Positions 1 through 5,969 of a stretch of 9,298 bases of DNA are shown in pieces. Under the pieces are notes generated by a model that ran no database searches, had not been told where the DNA came from, and worked only from the letters and a program-made list of their open reading frames with translations. Positions within the stretch are counted from its first letter, which is position 1; every line of letters begins with the position of its first letter. Made by a program: the position numbers and the translations under genes. The stretch lies in assembly GCA_003551325.1 (NCBI GenBank), contig PUMK01000187.1:1-9298 (forward strand), written 5' to 3'. This DNA is from Candidatus Acetothermia bacterium. GTDB taxonomy: Bacteria; Bipolaricaulota; Bipolaricaulia; Bipolaricaulales; Bipolaricaulaceae.

Positions 1-187
1 CCCGCCAGTACTGGGATGGCCCGTGCGTACGCTGACCGCCACAATCGCCCTCGAGATGGCCGAAAGTCCGGTGGGCAGCATACATTACCATGCCCTGTTT
101 GCCATCGGCGGGGTGCTCTTCTTGTTCACGCTCTTGTTGAACGTCGTCGGTGAGCTCGTCGGTAACAGAATCCGGGGGCAAGCTTGA
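1..187 (+). CDS. pstC: PstC, phosphate ABC transporter permease (C-terminal end only)
   Basis: This is the last 61 codons of a gene that begins before the window, read from base 2 and ending in TGA at 185-187. The visible protein contains LTATIALEMAESPVGS, then a hydrophobic stretch (about visible residues 30-53, HALFAIGGVLFLF onward) that forms a final membrane helix, then a short basic tail (NRIRGQA). This matches the end of PstC, one of the two inner-membrane permease subunits of the high-affinity phosphate transporter. The call is supported by position: PstA starts on top of its stop codon and PstB and PhoU follow. The ABC permease loop that would confirm the call outright lies outside the window. 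PstC and PstA form the channel driven by two PstB subunits and fed by the periplasmic protein PstS. Confidence 0.92.
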   Translation, partial: PPVLGWPVRTLTATIALEMAESPVGSIHYHALFAIGGVLFLFTLLLNVVGELVGNRIRGQA

Positions 188-1035
188 ACCGGTTGTGGAC
201 CCAGCACACAGCGTTCGCCCTACTGGGGCTGACAGCACTCATGGTGTTCGCGGCTCTGGTACTCGTGCTAACTTTCGTGGCTGTTCGGGGCGCGCCAGCG
301 ATCTCCTGGGAGTTTATCAGCGCCTTCCCGCGCCGGGGCATGACCGAAGGAGGTATCTTCCCGGCTCTGCTGGGGACGTTCTACCTCGTGCTGGGCACGG
401 TGTTCGTCGCCCTTCCCCTCGGGGTCGGAGCGGCGATCTACCTCGCCGAGTACGCGGAGCGGCGCACCTGGACACGTGTGGTGCGCATCGGGGTCAACAA
501 CCTGGCCGCCGTGCCGTCCATTGTGTTCGGGCTGTTCGGATTGGCCTTCTTCGTCAAGGCCCTGGGCTTGGGTGTCTCCATCCTGTCGGGTGCCCTGACC
601 CTGGGGCTGATGGTCCTGCCTCTCCTGATCCGTTCCACAGAGGAGGCGCTGAAGGCGGTTCCCAAGGAGTTCCGCGAGGGAGCGCTGGCGCTCGGGGCCA
701 CACAATGGCAGGCAATCCGCTCTGTCGTCCTACCTGTAGCCATCCCGGGCATTTTCACTGGGGTCATCCTTGCTGTAGGCAGGGCCGCGGGGGAGACCGC
801 CCCGATTATGTTCACCGCAGCCGCATTCTGGACGCCCCGCCTTCCCCGCTCTCCTCTGGATGAGGTCATGGCGTTGCCCTACCACCTCTACGTTATGGCC
901 ACCGAGAGCACGGCGTTCTGGAAGACACGTCACCTTCAGTTCGGCACAGCACTGGTCCTGCTCGGTCTGGTGCTCGTCCTCTATCTATGGGCGGCTCTCT
1001 GGCGCGCCCGAATACGGAGGAAGAAGAGATGGTAA
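184..1035 (+). CDS. pstA: PstA, phosphate ABC transporter permease
   Basis: The 283-residue membrane protein is the second permease subunit of the Pst phosphate importer. Hydrophobic segments lie near residues 10-35, 60-90, 105-130, 133-150, 180-200 and 255-272. The cytoplasmic coupling loop that contacts the ATPase is clear at about 154-178 ([20 protein letters not shown]), with the invariant glycine at 171. The family stretch [14 protein letters not shown] follows at 199-212. The length is normal for PstA. The start is taken as TTG at 184, which overlaps the pstC stop (TTGA), because an in-frame stop at 163-165 blocks anything further upstream. A second TTG at 193 is possible. No strong Shine-Dalgarno precedes either, so translation is probably coupled to pstC. 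The gene ends at TAA 1033-1035, inside the start region of pstB. Confidence 0.95.
   Translation: MNRLWTQHTAFALLGLTALMVFAALVLVLTFVAVRGAPAISWEFISAFPRRGMTEGGIFPALLGTFYLVLGTVFVALPLGVGAAIYLAEYAERRTWTRVVRIGVNNLAAVPSIVFGLFGLAFFVKALGLGVSILSGALTLGLMVLPLLIRSTEEALKAVPKEFREGALALGATQWQAIRSVVLPVAIPGIFTGVILAVGRAAGETAPIMFTAAAFWTPRLPRSPLDEVMALPYHLYVMATESTAFWKTRHLQFGTALVLLGLVLVLYLWAALWRARIRRKKRW
1016..1020 (+). promoter_or_regulatory. Ribosome binding site deciding the pstB start
   Basis: GGAGG lies 8 bases before the ATG at 1029. It argues for that ATG rather than the in-frame upstream start at 987, which would lie deep inside pstA and add 14 residues unlike PstB. The site sits within the last codons of pstA. 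Confidence 0.8.
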
Positions 1036-1826
1036 CGAATCCACAGATACCCAAGGTTGCATTGGGACGCGACAAGGCCTTTCAGGTCCGTGATCTCTCG
1101 TTCTTCTATGGAAAGGAGCGCGTGCTCACCAACGTAACGCTGGACATCCCCCAGCGCCGGATCACGTCGATCGTTGGGCCTTCGGGCTGCGGCAAGTCCA
1201 CGTTCCTTCGGGTCCTGAACCGTCTGTACGAGGTCGTCCCTGGTGCAAGGGCCATCGGACATGTGTGGTTCGATGGACAGGACATCCTGGAGCGGGGAAC
1301 GGATGTCGTGAACCTGCGTCGCGACGTGGGAATGGTCTTCCAGAAGCCGAATCCGTTTGCTAAGTCGATCTACGAGAATGTGGCCTACGGCCCGCGCATC
1401 CACGGCATCCGAAGCCGTCGCATCCTGGACGGAATCGTGGCCAAGGCCTTGGGTCAGGCCGCACTATGGGATGAGGTGAGCACACGGCTCAAAGGGAACG
1501 CGTTCGACCTCTCTGGCGGACAACAACAAAGGTTGTGCATCGCTCGTGCGCTAGCCATGGAGCCGAAGGTCATCTTGATGGACGAACCGACAAGCGCGCT
1601 CGACCCAACCGCCACGGCGAAGATCGAGGATCTGATCACCGTTCTGAAGGACAGCTATACCGTGATCATCGTAACGCACAACATGCAGCAAGCGGCTCGG
1701 GTCAGTGATCTGGCGGCGGTGTTCCTAACAGGAGGAGAGATGGTTGAATACGATGAGACGAAAAGGATCTTCGAGACTCCAATGGACAAGAGAGTTGAAG
1801 ACTACGTGACCGGGAAGTTTGGGTAG
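1029..1826 (+). CDS. pstB: PstB, phosphate ABC transporter ATP-binding protein
   Basis: This 265-residue protein is the cytoplasmic ATPase that powers phosphate import through PstC and PstA. All motifs of an active ABC ATPase are present in order: Walker [10 protein letters not shown] (50-58), Q-loop FQKPNPF (104-110, Q105), signature LSGGQQQR (161-168), Walker B VILMDEP (181-187, catalytic E186), D-loop SALD (189-192) and switch histidine in VTHN (H217). The segment [20 protein letters not shown] and the ending [10 protein letters not shown] are typical of PstB rather than other importers. The ATG at 1029 overlaps the pstA stop and has a good GGAGG. The stop TAG at 1824-1826 is followed within a few bases by phoU. 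The gene is intact and nothing is unusual. Confidence 0.97.
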   Translation: MVTNPQIPKVALGRDKAFQVRDLSFFYGKERVLTNVTLDIPQRRITSIVGPSGCGKSTFLRVLNRLYEVVPGARAIGHVWFDGQDILERGTDVVNLRRDVGMVFQKPNPFAKSIYENVAYGPRIHGIRSRRILDGIVAKALGQAALWDEVSTRLKGNAFDLSGGQQQRLCIARALAMEPKVILMDEPTSALDPTATAKIEDLITVLKDSYTVIIVTHNMQQAARVSDLAAVFLTGGEMVEYDETKRIFETPMDKRVEDYVTGKFG

Positions 1827-1830
1827 CGGC

Positions 1831-2508
1831 ATGGTACGCGAAAGATACCGGCAACAGCTCGTTGAACTCCAGGCGGCCACAGTCGCCATGGGGCACGATG
1901 CGGCCCAACGTCTCACCGAAGCGGTTGGGCTCTTGCGACGTCCGAACGAAGCGTCCATCCGTCGCCTGATGGAAGGTGATGATGCGATTGACAGCCAGTA
2001 CCTGGAGATCGAGCGGCGGTGTCTTGACCTGTTCGCGCTGCAACAACCGGTGGCCGGTGACCTCAGGTTGATCGCCGCCTCGTTCAAGATCTCCACCGAC
2101 ATTGAGCGCGTGGCCGACTTGGCGCTCAACTTGGCCCAGTACGCCCAGGACCTCCACGTGCAGCTCGCTTCGTTGCCTGATCCAGAGGAGTTCTTCGAGC
2201 TTGGCAGACACGCACACCGGATGCTGGAGGATGCTCTTAGGGCCTATGATCTTGCTGATGCGGATGCTGCGCTGTCGGTCATCCATGCCGACGCGGAGGC
2301 GGATCGGACGTTTTGGGCTCTGACCCATGGGTTGGTGTCGGCGCTCATGCGCACATGTCAACTTGCGGCCGAGTTGCCCGAGGACACTGCGAGCGGCACG
2401 GTAGGCATGATCCTTGCCATTCGTGATCTCGAGCGCGCTGCCGATCACGCGGTGAACATCGCTGCCCGAACGTTGTACCTGGTCCGTGGCCAGTCCGACT
2501 ACATCTGA
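1831..2508 (+). CDS. phoU: PhoU, phosphate signalling regulator
   Basis: The protein has 225 residues and two PhoU repeats, each a predicted three-helix bundle. The metal-binding-type signature of the first repeat is KISTDIERVADLALNLA at 86-102. That of the second is AIRDLERAADHAVNIA at 196-211. In characterised bacteria PhoU sits between the Pst transporter and the PhoR/PhoB two-component system, keeps the pho regulon off when phosphate is plentiful and restrains Pst activity. Family length and position (last gene of pst) fit. I chose ATG at 1831, 4 bases after the pstB stop. A TTG at 1819 overlapping pstB would add four residues (MGSG), but GGGAAG at 1812-1817 is too close to serve it. Translation is probably coupled to pstB. 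No clear intrinsic terminator is visible in the 163 bases to the convergent arsC. Confidence 0.95.
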   Translation: MVRERYRQQLVELQAATVAMGHDAAQRLTEAVGLLRRPNEASIRRLMEGDDAIDSQYLEIERRCLDLFALQQPVAGDLRLIAASFKISTDIERVADLALNLAQYAQDLHVQLASLPDPEEFFELGRHAHRMLEDALRAYDLADADAALSVIHADAEADRTFWALTHGLVSALMRTCQLAAELPEDTASGTVGMILAIRDLERAADHAVNIAARTLYLVRGQSDYI

Positions 2509-2671
2509 TCACTCGGCCATCGAGAAGAGGACCGAACCATCTTGCCCCCCGCCAAGTAGGCATCCGACCTCTATAAGCAGCGAATGGGACGACTCCGAGG
2601 CCACCGTGTGAAGCAGAGCAGTAGTGGGCGGCGTCCAGCCGGAGCTGCTTTGCATACGCCATGGTCCCGTC

Positions 2672-3124
2672 TCACTCCTCGGGAATGTCCTTCGAAGGCT
2701 CGATATCCCGCAAGAGCTCTTCCACATGTTGGCGGATCGTGTCTCTGATCGCTCGGTACACGTGAAGCGGTTTCCCTTTCGGATCCGGCAACTCCCAGTC
2801 GGCAGTTATCCCGCCGAACGCAGCCGGACAAGCGGCTTCCACACCGCAACCCATCGTGATGACATAGTCGTAGCGAAACATCTCGTTCGGGGTCATGGAC
2901 TTCGGACAGTGAGAGGAGATGTCAATACCGATCTCGTTCATCACCTCCAACGCAGTGGGGTCTATGTGGCTTGCGGGCTGTGTACCCGCTGAAGCTACAT
3001 GAACCGGGAAGCGCGCAAGCGTTCGCGCCAACCCTTCCGCCATCTGGGAACGGGCGGAGTTAGCCACGCAGACGAACAAGATGCTTTTTGACGGCTGGCT
3101 TCTGCCGTTAGGCTCGGTCATCAT
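2672..3124 (-). CDS. arsC: ArsC-type arsenate reductase (low-molecular-weight phosphatase fold)
   Basis: This 150-residue cytoplasmic protein reduces arsenate to arsenite, the first step of arsenic detoxification. It carries the family P-loop Cys-X5-Arg: C19 to R25 in FVCVANSARSQMAEG, with C19 as the predicted nucleophile. C93 and C99 in MGCGVEAACP are candidate resolving cysteines. DWELPDP (109-115) supplies the conserved Asp-Pro acid region. The MGC...CP and DWELPDP stretches favour ArsC over tyrosine phosphatases of the same fold. The electron donor (thioredoxin, mycothiol or other) cannot be read from the sequence. The start is ATG at 3124, first of a tandem ATG ATG, supported by AGGAGGT 8 bases upstream. 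The same frame is open far upstream, but that extension has no family similarity. The gene converges on phoU. No arsR, arsB or acr3 is in the window. Confidence 0.9.
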   Translation of the reverse strand: MMTEPNGRSQPSKSILFVCVANSARSQMAEGLARTLARFPVHVASAGTQPASHIDPTALEVMNEIGIDISSHCPKSMTPNEMFRYDYVITMGCGVEAACPAAFGGITADWELPDPKGKPLHVYRAIRDTIRQHVEELLRDIEPSKDIPEE

Positions 3125-3132
3125 GTCTCGAG

Positions 3133-3139
3133 ACCTCCT
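3133..3139 (-). promoter_or_regulatory. Strong ribosome binding site of arsC
   Basis: Read on the minus strand this is AGGAGGT, 8 bases before the ATG at 3124. It fixes the arsC start and excludes the longer open frame upstream. Confidence 0.85.
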
Positions 3140-3157
3140 GCAGGTAGGTGCTGAAGG

Positions 3158-3175
3158 AGTATATTGGTCATGACC
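3158..3175 (-). promoter_or_regulatory. Candidate arsC promoter -10 with abutting 10-bp palindrome
   Basis: On the minus strand TATACT (3163-3158) is a good -10 hexamer. It would place transcription start near 3151 and give a leader of about 27 bases containing the arsC ribosome binding site. Just upstream, GGTCATGACC (3166-3175) is a perfect 10-bp palindrome. It would fall in the -10/-35 spacer, a common repressor position. The -35 is weak: TGGTCC at 17-bp spacing has only three matches to consensus. This may be an operator for an arsenic- or phosphate-responsive regulator, but no regulator gene is in the window and the site type is not recognised. Confidence 0.35.
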
Positions 3176-3571
3176 CTTTCGGACCACAACCGTGTGAATG
3201 TGAATCCCCTGCAGCCAGAAGATGACCTCCTGTGCGATCATGCAGCGTCGTTGGCAAGAGTGGCGTCGAGTGCTTATGCTAACAGTGAAATCGCTGAACG
3301 CCGTGACGCTGGAGCAACGGATCGCACACTCCATCCGCTGTGATGGTAGATGCAGACTGATAGCGGATCCAGCCTCATCCTCTCTGGCGAACACCCCTAA
3401 TGCTTGGTGCTCGCATTCCCAGAGTAGGGTCTCAACAACTCCCGGCCTTGGCCACGGAGAGGTTCCAAGATCGTCCTCCCGTCGCATCGGCTCCCTCAGA
3501 GAGCTGCCGAACTCCCCTGACCTGTTTCCTCAGAGTCGTGCATCCAACGTCACTCGCTACACGCGCTGGGC
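3176..3571. other. Intergenic region between the S41 gene and arsC
   Basis: About 400 bases separate the S41 stop from the arsC promoter candidate. Open frames cross this stretch on both strands, but their translations show no family motif and no plausible ribosome binding site. I see no tRNA, no T-run terminator and no repeat array. A 7-bp inverted repeat (ATCCGCT 3333-3339 with AGCGGAT 3362-3368, 22-base spacer) is short enough to be chance. A second copy of the minus-strand string CAGGAGGTC lies at 3224-3232. Confidence 0.5.
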
Positions 3572-5164
3572 TCACTCCCCGCAGTCGAAGTACTTATGGA
3601 GGAACCGAGCAGCGGTCTCCACAGCCCTTCGCGGCTCCACCCACAGATCGGGAGCGACCCCCCGCCCTTCACGCAGATCCAGGTTGGGTTCCATCCTTAT
3701 GGATTGAGGGAGGGCGACAGCAATGCCGGAGTTGGGGAGGGCGACCCTCACAGTCCGTCCGGTTGTCAGGACGCCACGCGTCGGGTAGCCGATGATGATG
3801 ACGTTCTCCATCCGCCACAGTGCCGATACAAACCACTCTCCCGCCGAGGTCGTGTACGGGTCGATGAGTACCACCAACACAGTATCGTTAGGCATCGTGT
3901 TTGCCAACGGTTGGTATTTTGGTATGGTCCAGCCAGCGTGAACGGAGTTCCCGGTTACTGGGACGCCTTCCACATCGTTCGCGCGGGACTCCTGCAAGGC
4001 CAGTGCCGTTCTTGTCCGCAGATGCGCTGTGAGCACGCTTCTGGTCAAGTCTCCAGCGATCGGGTCCTCCGCGTACAAGACCCCAGACGGGGTGCTGTCT
4101 TGGGAGTTGTACGCACGCACGAAGGCGTCCAGCCACTCGTACACGTACCTCAGAGAACCGCCCCTGTTGGAACGCAGGTCAAGGATCAGGCAAGGCTCTT
4201 CACCTAGCGCAGGGGCGTCATCCACAAAGTTGTCCAGCTGTTCTTCATCGCACAGATCTCCGGTGGCAAGCGCGCGGCACACCGCCACGCGGATCCCCTC
4301 TTGTTCCTTGACAGTGTAGAGTTCGGCTTGTGGGCGTTGGTGCCTTCGGTCGAACTGGGTCAAGCCCACCTGGCGGGTGTGTTCGTCTCCGTCCGCTTCG
4401 AACAGTAGATCCAGGCGGACGACGGTCTCATCGCTTACGATGCCGAAGTGATAGACGAACTCTCCTTCACGGTTCACCGAGGGCTTGAGGTAGGCGTCCG
4501 GCGGTCCGTCGTTGACTGCCACCAAGGTTCCCAAGATGCCGTGGTCTTCCCTAACGTGGTACAGGAGCAGTTCGTCGTTGGCGGGACGCACCTCGTACTG
4601 GAGGTTGGTCAGATATGTGGAACGATCCCGTGGCGACGCGAACAAAGGCGAGCGGCCGTCAATGGAGAAGTGCCCGTCCTGCACAAAACTCAGTTGGTTG
4701 CTGATGAAGCTGCTCAGCGCCAAATGGGGGATGGGCTCGCCTACCCTGGCAACGTCCTCCTCCAGAAGCTCTCGCGCCTTGGAGAACGTGGCGTCCCCTC
4801 CGAACAGCTGGTAGCCAGCATAACCATACTTCAGAAGCTCGAACAAGATGTCGATATCCTGTAGGGCTTCCTGTCGGCTTGTCGCCGACTGATGCGGCTT
4901 GCGCAGTACCCGCTGCCAGGCGTCGCCCTCCTGCTCCAGCTCATAGGGATAGAGATGCTCGCGAAAGGCGTTTCTGACCTCTTCGGGGTCGGGGTCCACC
5001 GGGCGGTTCTCCCGAATATGCTCTATCAGTCGTGGCGGCAGCTCTTCCAGCAGATCCCCCACTGCCCCAGCGGGCACCGACGATACCGCCAGCATCACCA
5101 CCGTGCCCCACACCAGCCAGCCGAACACCGCCATCCTGCTGGCGACCCCACGTCCGCGCATCAT
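3572..5164 (-). CDS. Secreted S41-family peptidase-like protein
   Basis: The 530-residue protein begins with a signal peptide: basic MMRGRGVASR, a hydrophobic core to about residue 30, then a likely cleavage after PAGA (34). The middle is unremarkable. The C-terminal half resembles the S41 (tail-specific or tricorn-like) peptidase core: VQDGHFSI (161-168, H165), DLRSNRGG (329-336), TTSAGEWF (438-445, candidate nucleophile S440), GYPTRGVLTTGR (459-470), then LREGRGVAPD (497-506) with E499 as a possible catalytic glutamate. No obvious PDZ domain is seen. It likely acts outside the cytoplasmic membrane; the substrate is unknown. The start is the first of tandem ATGs at 5164 with GGAGG-rich sequence before it. 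An upstream in-frame ATG at 5203 would add 13 residues ahead of the signal peptide. It is codirectional with arsC but 447 bases away, so probably a separate transcript. Confidence 0.85.
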   Translation of the reverse strand: MMRGRGVASRMAVFGWLVWGTVVMLAVSSVPAGAVGDLLEELPPRLIEHIRENRPVDPDPEEVRNAFREHLYPYELEQEGDAWQRVLRKPHQSATSRQEALQDIDILFELLKYGYAGYQLFGGDATFSKARELLEEDVARVGEPIPHLALSSFISNQLSFVQDGHFSIDGRSPLFASPRDRSTYLTNLQYEVRPANDELLLYHVREDHGILGTLVAVNDGPPDAYLKPSVNREGEFVYHFGIVSDETVVRLDLLFEADGDEHTRQVGLTQFDRRHQRPQAELYTVKEQEGIRVAVCRALATGDLCDEEQLDNFVDDAPALGEEPCLILDLRSNRGGSLRYVYEWLDAFVRAYNSQDSTPSGVLYAEDPIAGDLTRSVLTAHLRTRTALALQESRANDVEGVPVTGNSVHAGWTIPKYQPLANTMPNDTVLVVLIDPYTTSAGEWFVSALWRMENVIIIGYPTRGVLTTGRTVRVALPNSGIAVALPQSIRMEPNLDLREGRGVAPDLWVEPRRAVETAARFLHKYFDCGE

Positions 5165-5212
5165 CCCTCCGAGCACCTCCCCTCCCAGGCTAGCACGCAC
5201 CACCAGGGCTGT

Positions 5213-5317
5213 CTACGTGGGACCTGTCCTCTTGACCGCGCGGAACTCTCCTGACTCGAAGCTGACCCCGACGATCCCCATCGCATCGCCGAACCGTTCT
5301 CTCAGGTGAGCCCCCAT
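5213..5317 (-). CDS. Possible 34-residue small protein upstream of the S41 gene
   Basis: A short minus-strand frame runs from ATG at 5317 to TAG at 5213-5215. It begins MGAHLRERFGDAMGIVGVS and has mostly G or C in third codon positions, as real genes here do. A purine-rich GGGAGGGGAGGA precedes it, with about 12 bases from the last GGAGG to the ATG, somewhat long. It ends 48 bases before the S41 start, so the two could share a transcript. I recognise no family and see no membrane segment. It could be a true small protein, a translated leader, or the tail of a lost gene. Confidence 0.35.
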   Translation of the reverse strand: MGAHLRERFGDAMGIVGVSFESGEFRAVKRTGPT

Positions 5318-5470
5318 CGGGATCAGAGTCCTCCCCTCCCATTGCTATGACCGTGACCACGCCCTCGCCAGCTGCCGTGCTCCCTACGGGAATGGCCCGG
5401 AGCCCCTCTACTCGGGTTAGTGGTTATCGACGGTCTTAGGACCTGGATCGGATGAACCTCACATTGGGAG

Positions 5471-5632
5471 GTGATCGGCCCAACCGAGTTCCTCGGGAAC
5501 GAGCTTGGCGCATACGCAGTGAACGCCAATGAGCTCCTGCGGGAGGTGCTCGCGAGTACGTCTGAAGGACACCGTCTGCGAGACCCGTTCAACGGGCACA
5601 ATCCAGCGACGGGTGGCACAGAGTTGCTATGA
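5471..5632 (+). pseudogene. Coding-like fragment of unknown family
   Basis: A 53-codon plus-strand frame ends at TGA 5630-5632. It has protein-like composition (for example NELGAYAVNANELLREVL, then DPFNGHNPATGG) and G or C at most third positions. An in-frame TGA at 5453-5455 closes it upstream. The only start candidate is GTG at 5471, directly abutting GGGAGG, too close for normal initiation. It reads like the 3' remnant of a lost gene. I do not recognise the family, and it may be a chance frame. Confidence 0.25.
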
Positions 5633-5717
5633 CGGGGAGCGTATAGCGCTTTTCATCGCAGAGCTGCGGAAGATTGTCATCATCCTGATCTGGACGACAA
5701 TGGTACTGTGGTAGTGG

Positions 5718-5726
5718 TGGTACAAT
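5718..5726 (+). promoter_or_regulatory. Weak extended -10 promoter candidate
   Basis: TGGTACAAT matches an extended -10 element (TG, one base, TACAAT), with no recognisable -35 at normal spacing. If used it would give the UPF0324 gene a leader of about 240 bases. It overlaps the transposase-like frame, so the match may be accidental. Confidence 0.18.
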
Positions 5727-5727
5727 C

Positions 5728-5764
5728 GGGGCTGCCTGTGTAGCGCGCTCGGCTACAGGACCCC
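5728..5764. repeat. Imperfect 12-bp inverted repeat (hairpin)
   Basis: GGGG (5728-5731) pairs with CCCC (5761-5764), CCTG (5735-5738) with CAGG (5756-5759), and TAGC (5741-5744) with GCTA (5752-5755). This leaves a 2-base bulge, a small internal loop and a 7-base apical loop. There is no T-run on either side, so it is not a standard terminator. It lies inside the transposase-like relic. Confidence 0.4.
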
Positions 5765-5969
5765 AGAGGAGTACCGGGTGGAGTGCGGATCCCGCTCCTG
5801 GAGAACGGCCAGCCCTTGACGCATCAGCGATGGCATCAGAACGATCGAAACAGGTGGCGTGAGATCAACGAGATGGTTGTCCGCTTCCCTGTTGCCGTTG
5901 GAGAGGGGGTACCGTACTGGCGCTGAGAGGCTCGTGGGGAGAGACTGGCGAGGCACTGGAAAGGCGAGG

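Larger units (their letters stand above)
5718..5819 (+). pseudogene. Remnant of an IS3-family-like transposase C-terminus
   Basis: In the frame starting at 5718 the translation reads WYNRGCLCSALGYRTPEEYR and stops at TGA 5817-5819. This matches the well-known end of the IS3-group OrfB integrase, whose usual form is WYN-R-x-LHSALGYRTPEEY. The DDE catalytic residues would lie far upstream and are absent. An in-frame TAG at 5712-5714 and unrelated sequence lie immediately before. Only about the last 25 codons survive, so this is a dead relic. No terminal inverted repeats or target duplication could be identified. The match is short, so a chance origin is not excluded. Confidence 0.5.
5318..5969. 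other. Divergent intergenic region with apparent gene relics
   Basis: These 650 bases separate the minus-strand S41 unit from the plus-strand UPF0324 gene. No full gene is visible. The region contains a coding-like fragment (5471-5632), an apparent IS3-type transposase tail (5718-5819) and an imperfect hairpin (5728-5764). The mixture of broken frames suggests old insertion and decay. Promoters for both flanking genes must lie here, but only one weak candidate was seen (5718-5726). Confidence 0.5.

Noticed and set aside
150..869. Long alternative frames on both strands over pstA
   Set aside because: Their translations are arginine/proline/glycine-rich without motifs, while the pstA frame has clear permease signatures.
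2509..2671. Minus-strand coding-like frame ending at 2509 (includes LLIEVGCLLGGGQDGS), possibly a gene remnant downstream of arsC
   Set aside because: Codon use is suggestive, but there is no credible start or ribosome binding site, its upstream part lies out of frame inside arsC, and no family is recognisable.
2509..2671. Intrinsic terminator between phoU and arsC
   Set aside because: Only short stems are visible (for example CGGC with GCCG) and none is followed by a T-run on either strand.
3333..3368. 7-bp inverted repeat ATCCGCT/AGCGGAT as an operator or terminator
   Set aside because: Short arms with a 22-base spacer are expected by chance in a window of this size, and it is not near a convincing promoter.
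3125..3487. Upstream in-frame extension of arsC giving a 271-residue protein
   Set aside because: The extra 121 residues have no family similarity, while the ATG at 3124 has a strong, well-spaced ribosome binding site and yields a protein of normal ArsC length.
3222..3707. 161-codon plus-strand frame overlapping the end of the S41 gene
   Set aside because: Low-complexity translation without motifs, overlapping the opposite-strand S41 coding region; typical shadow of GC-rich sequence.
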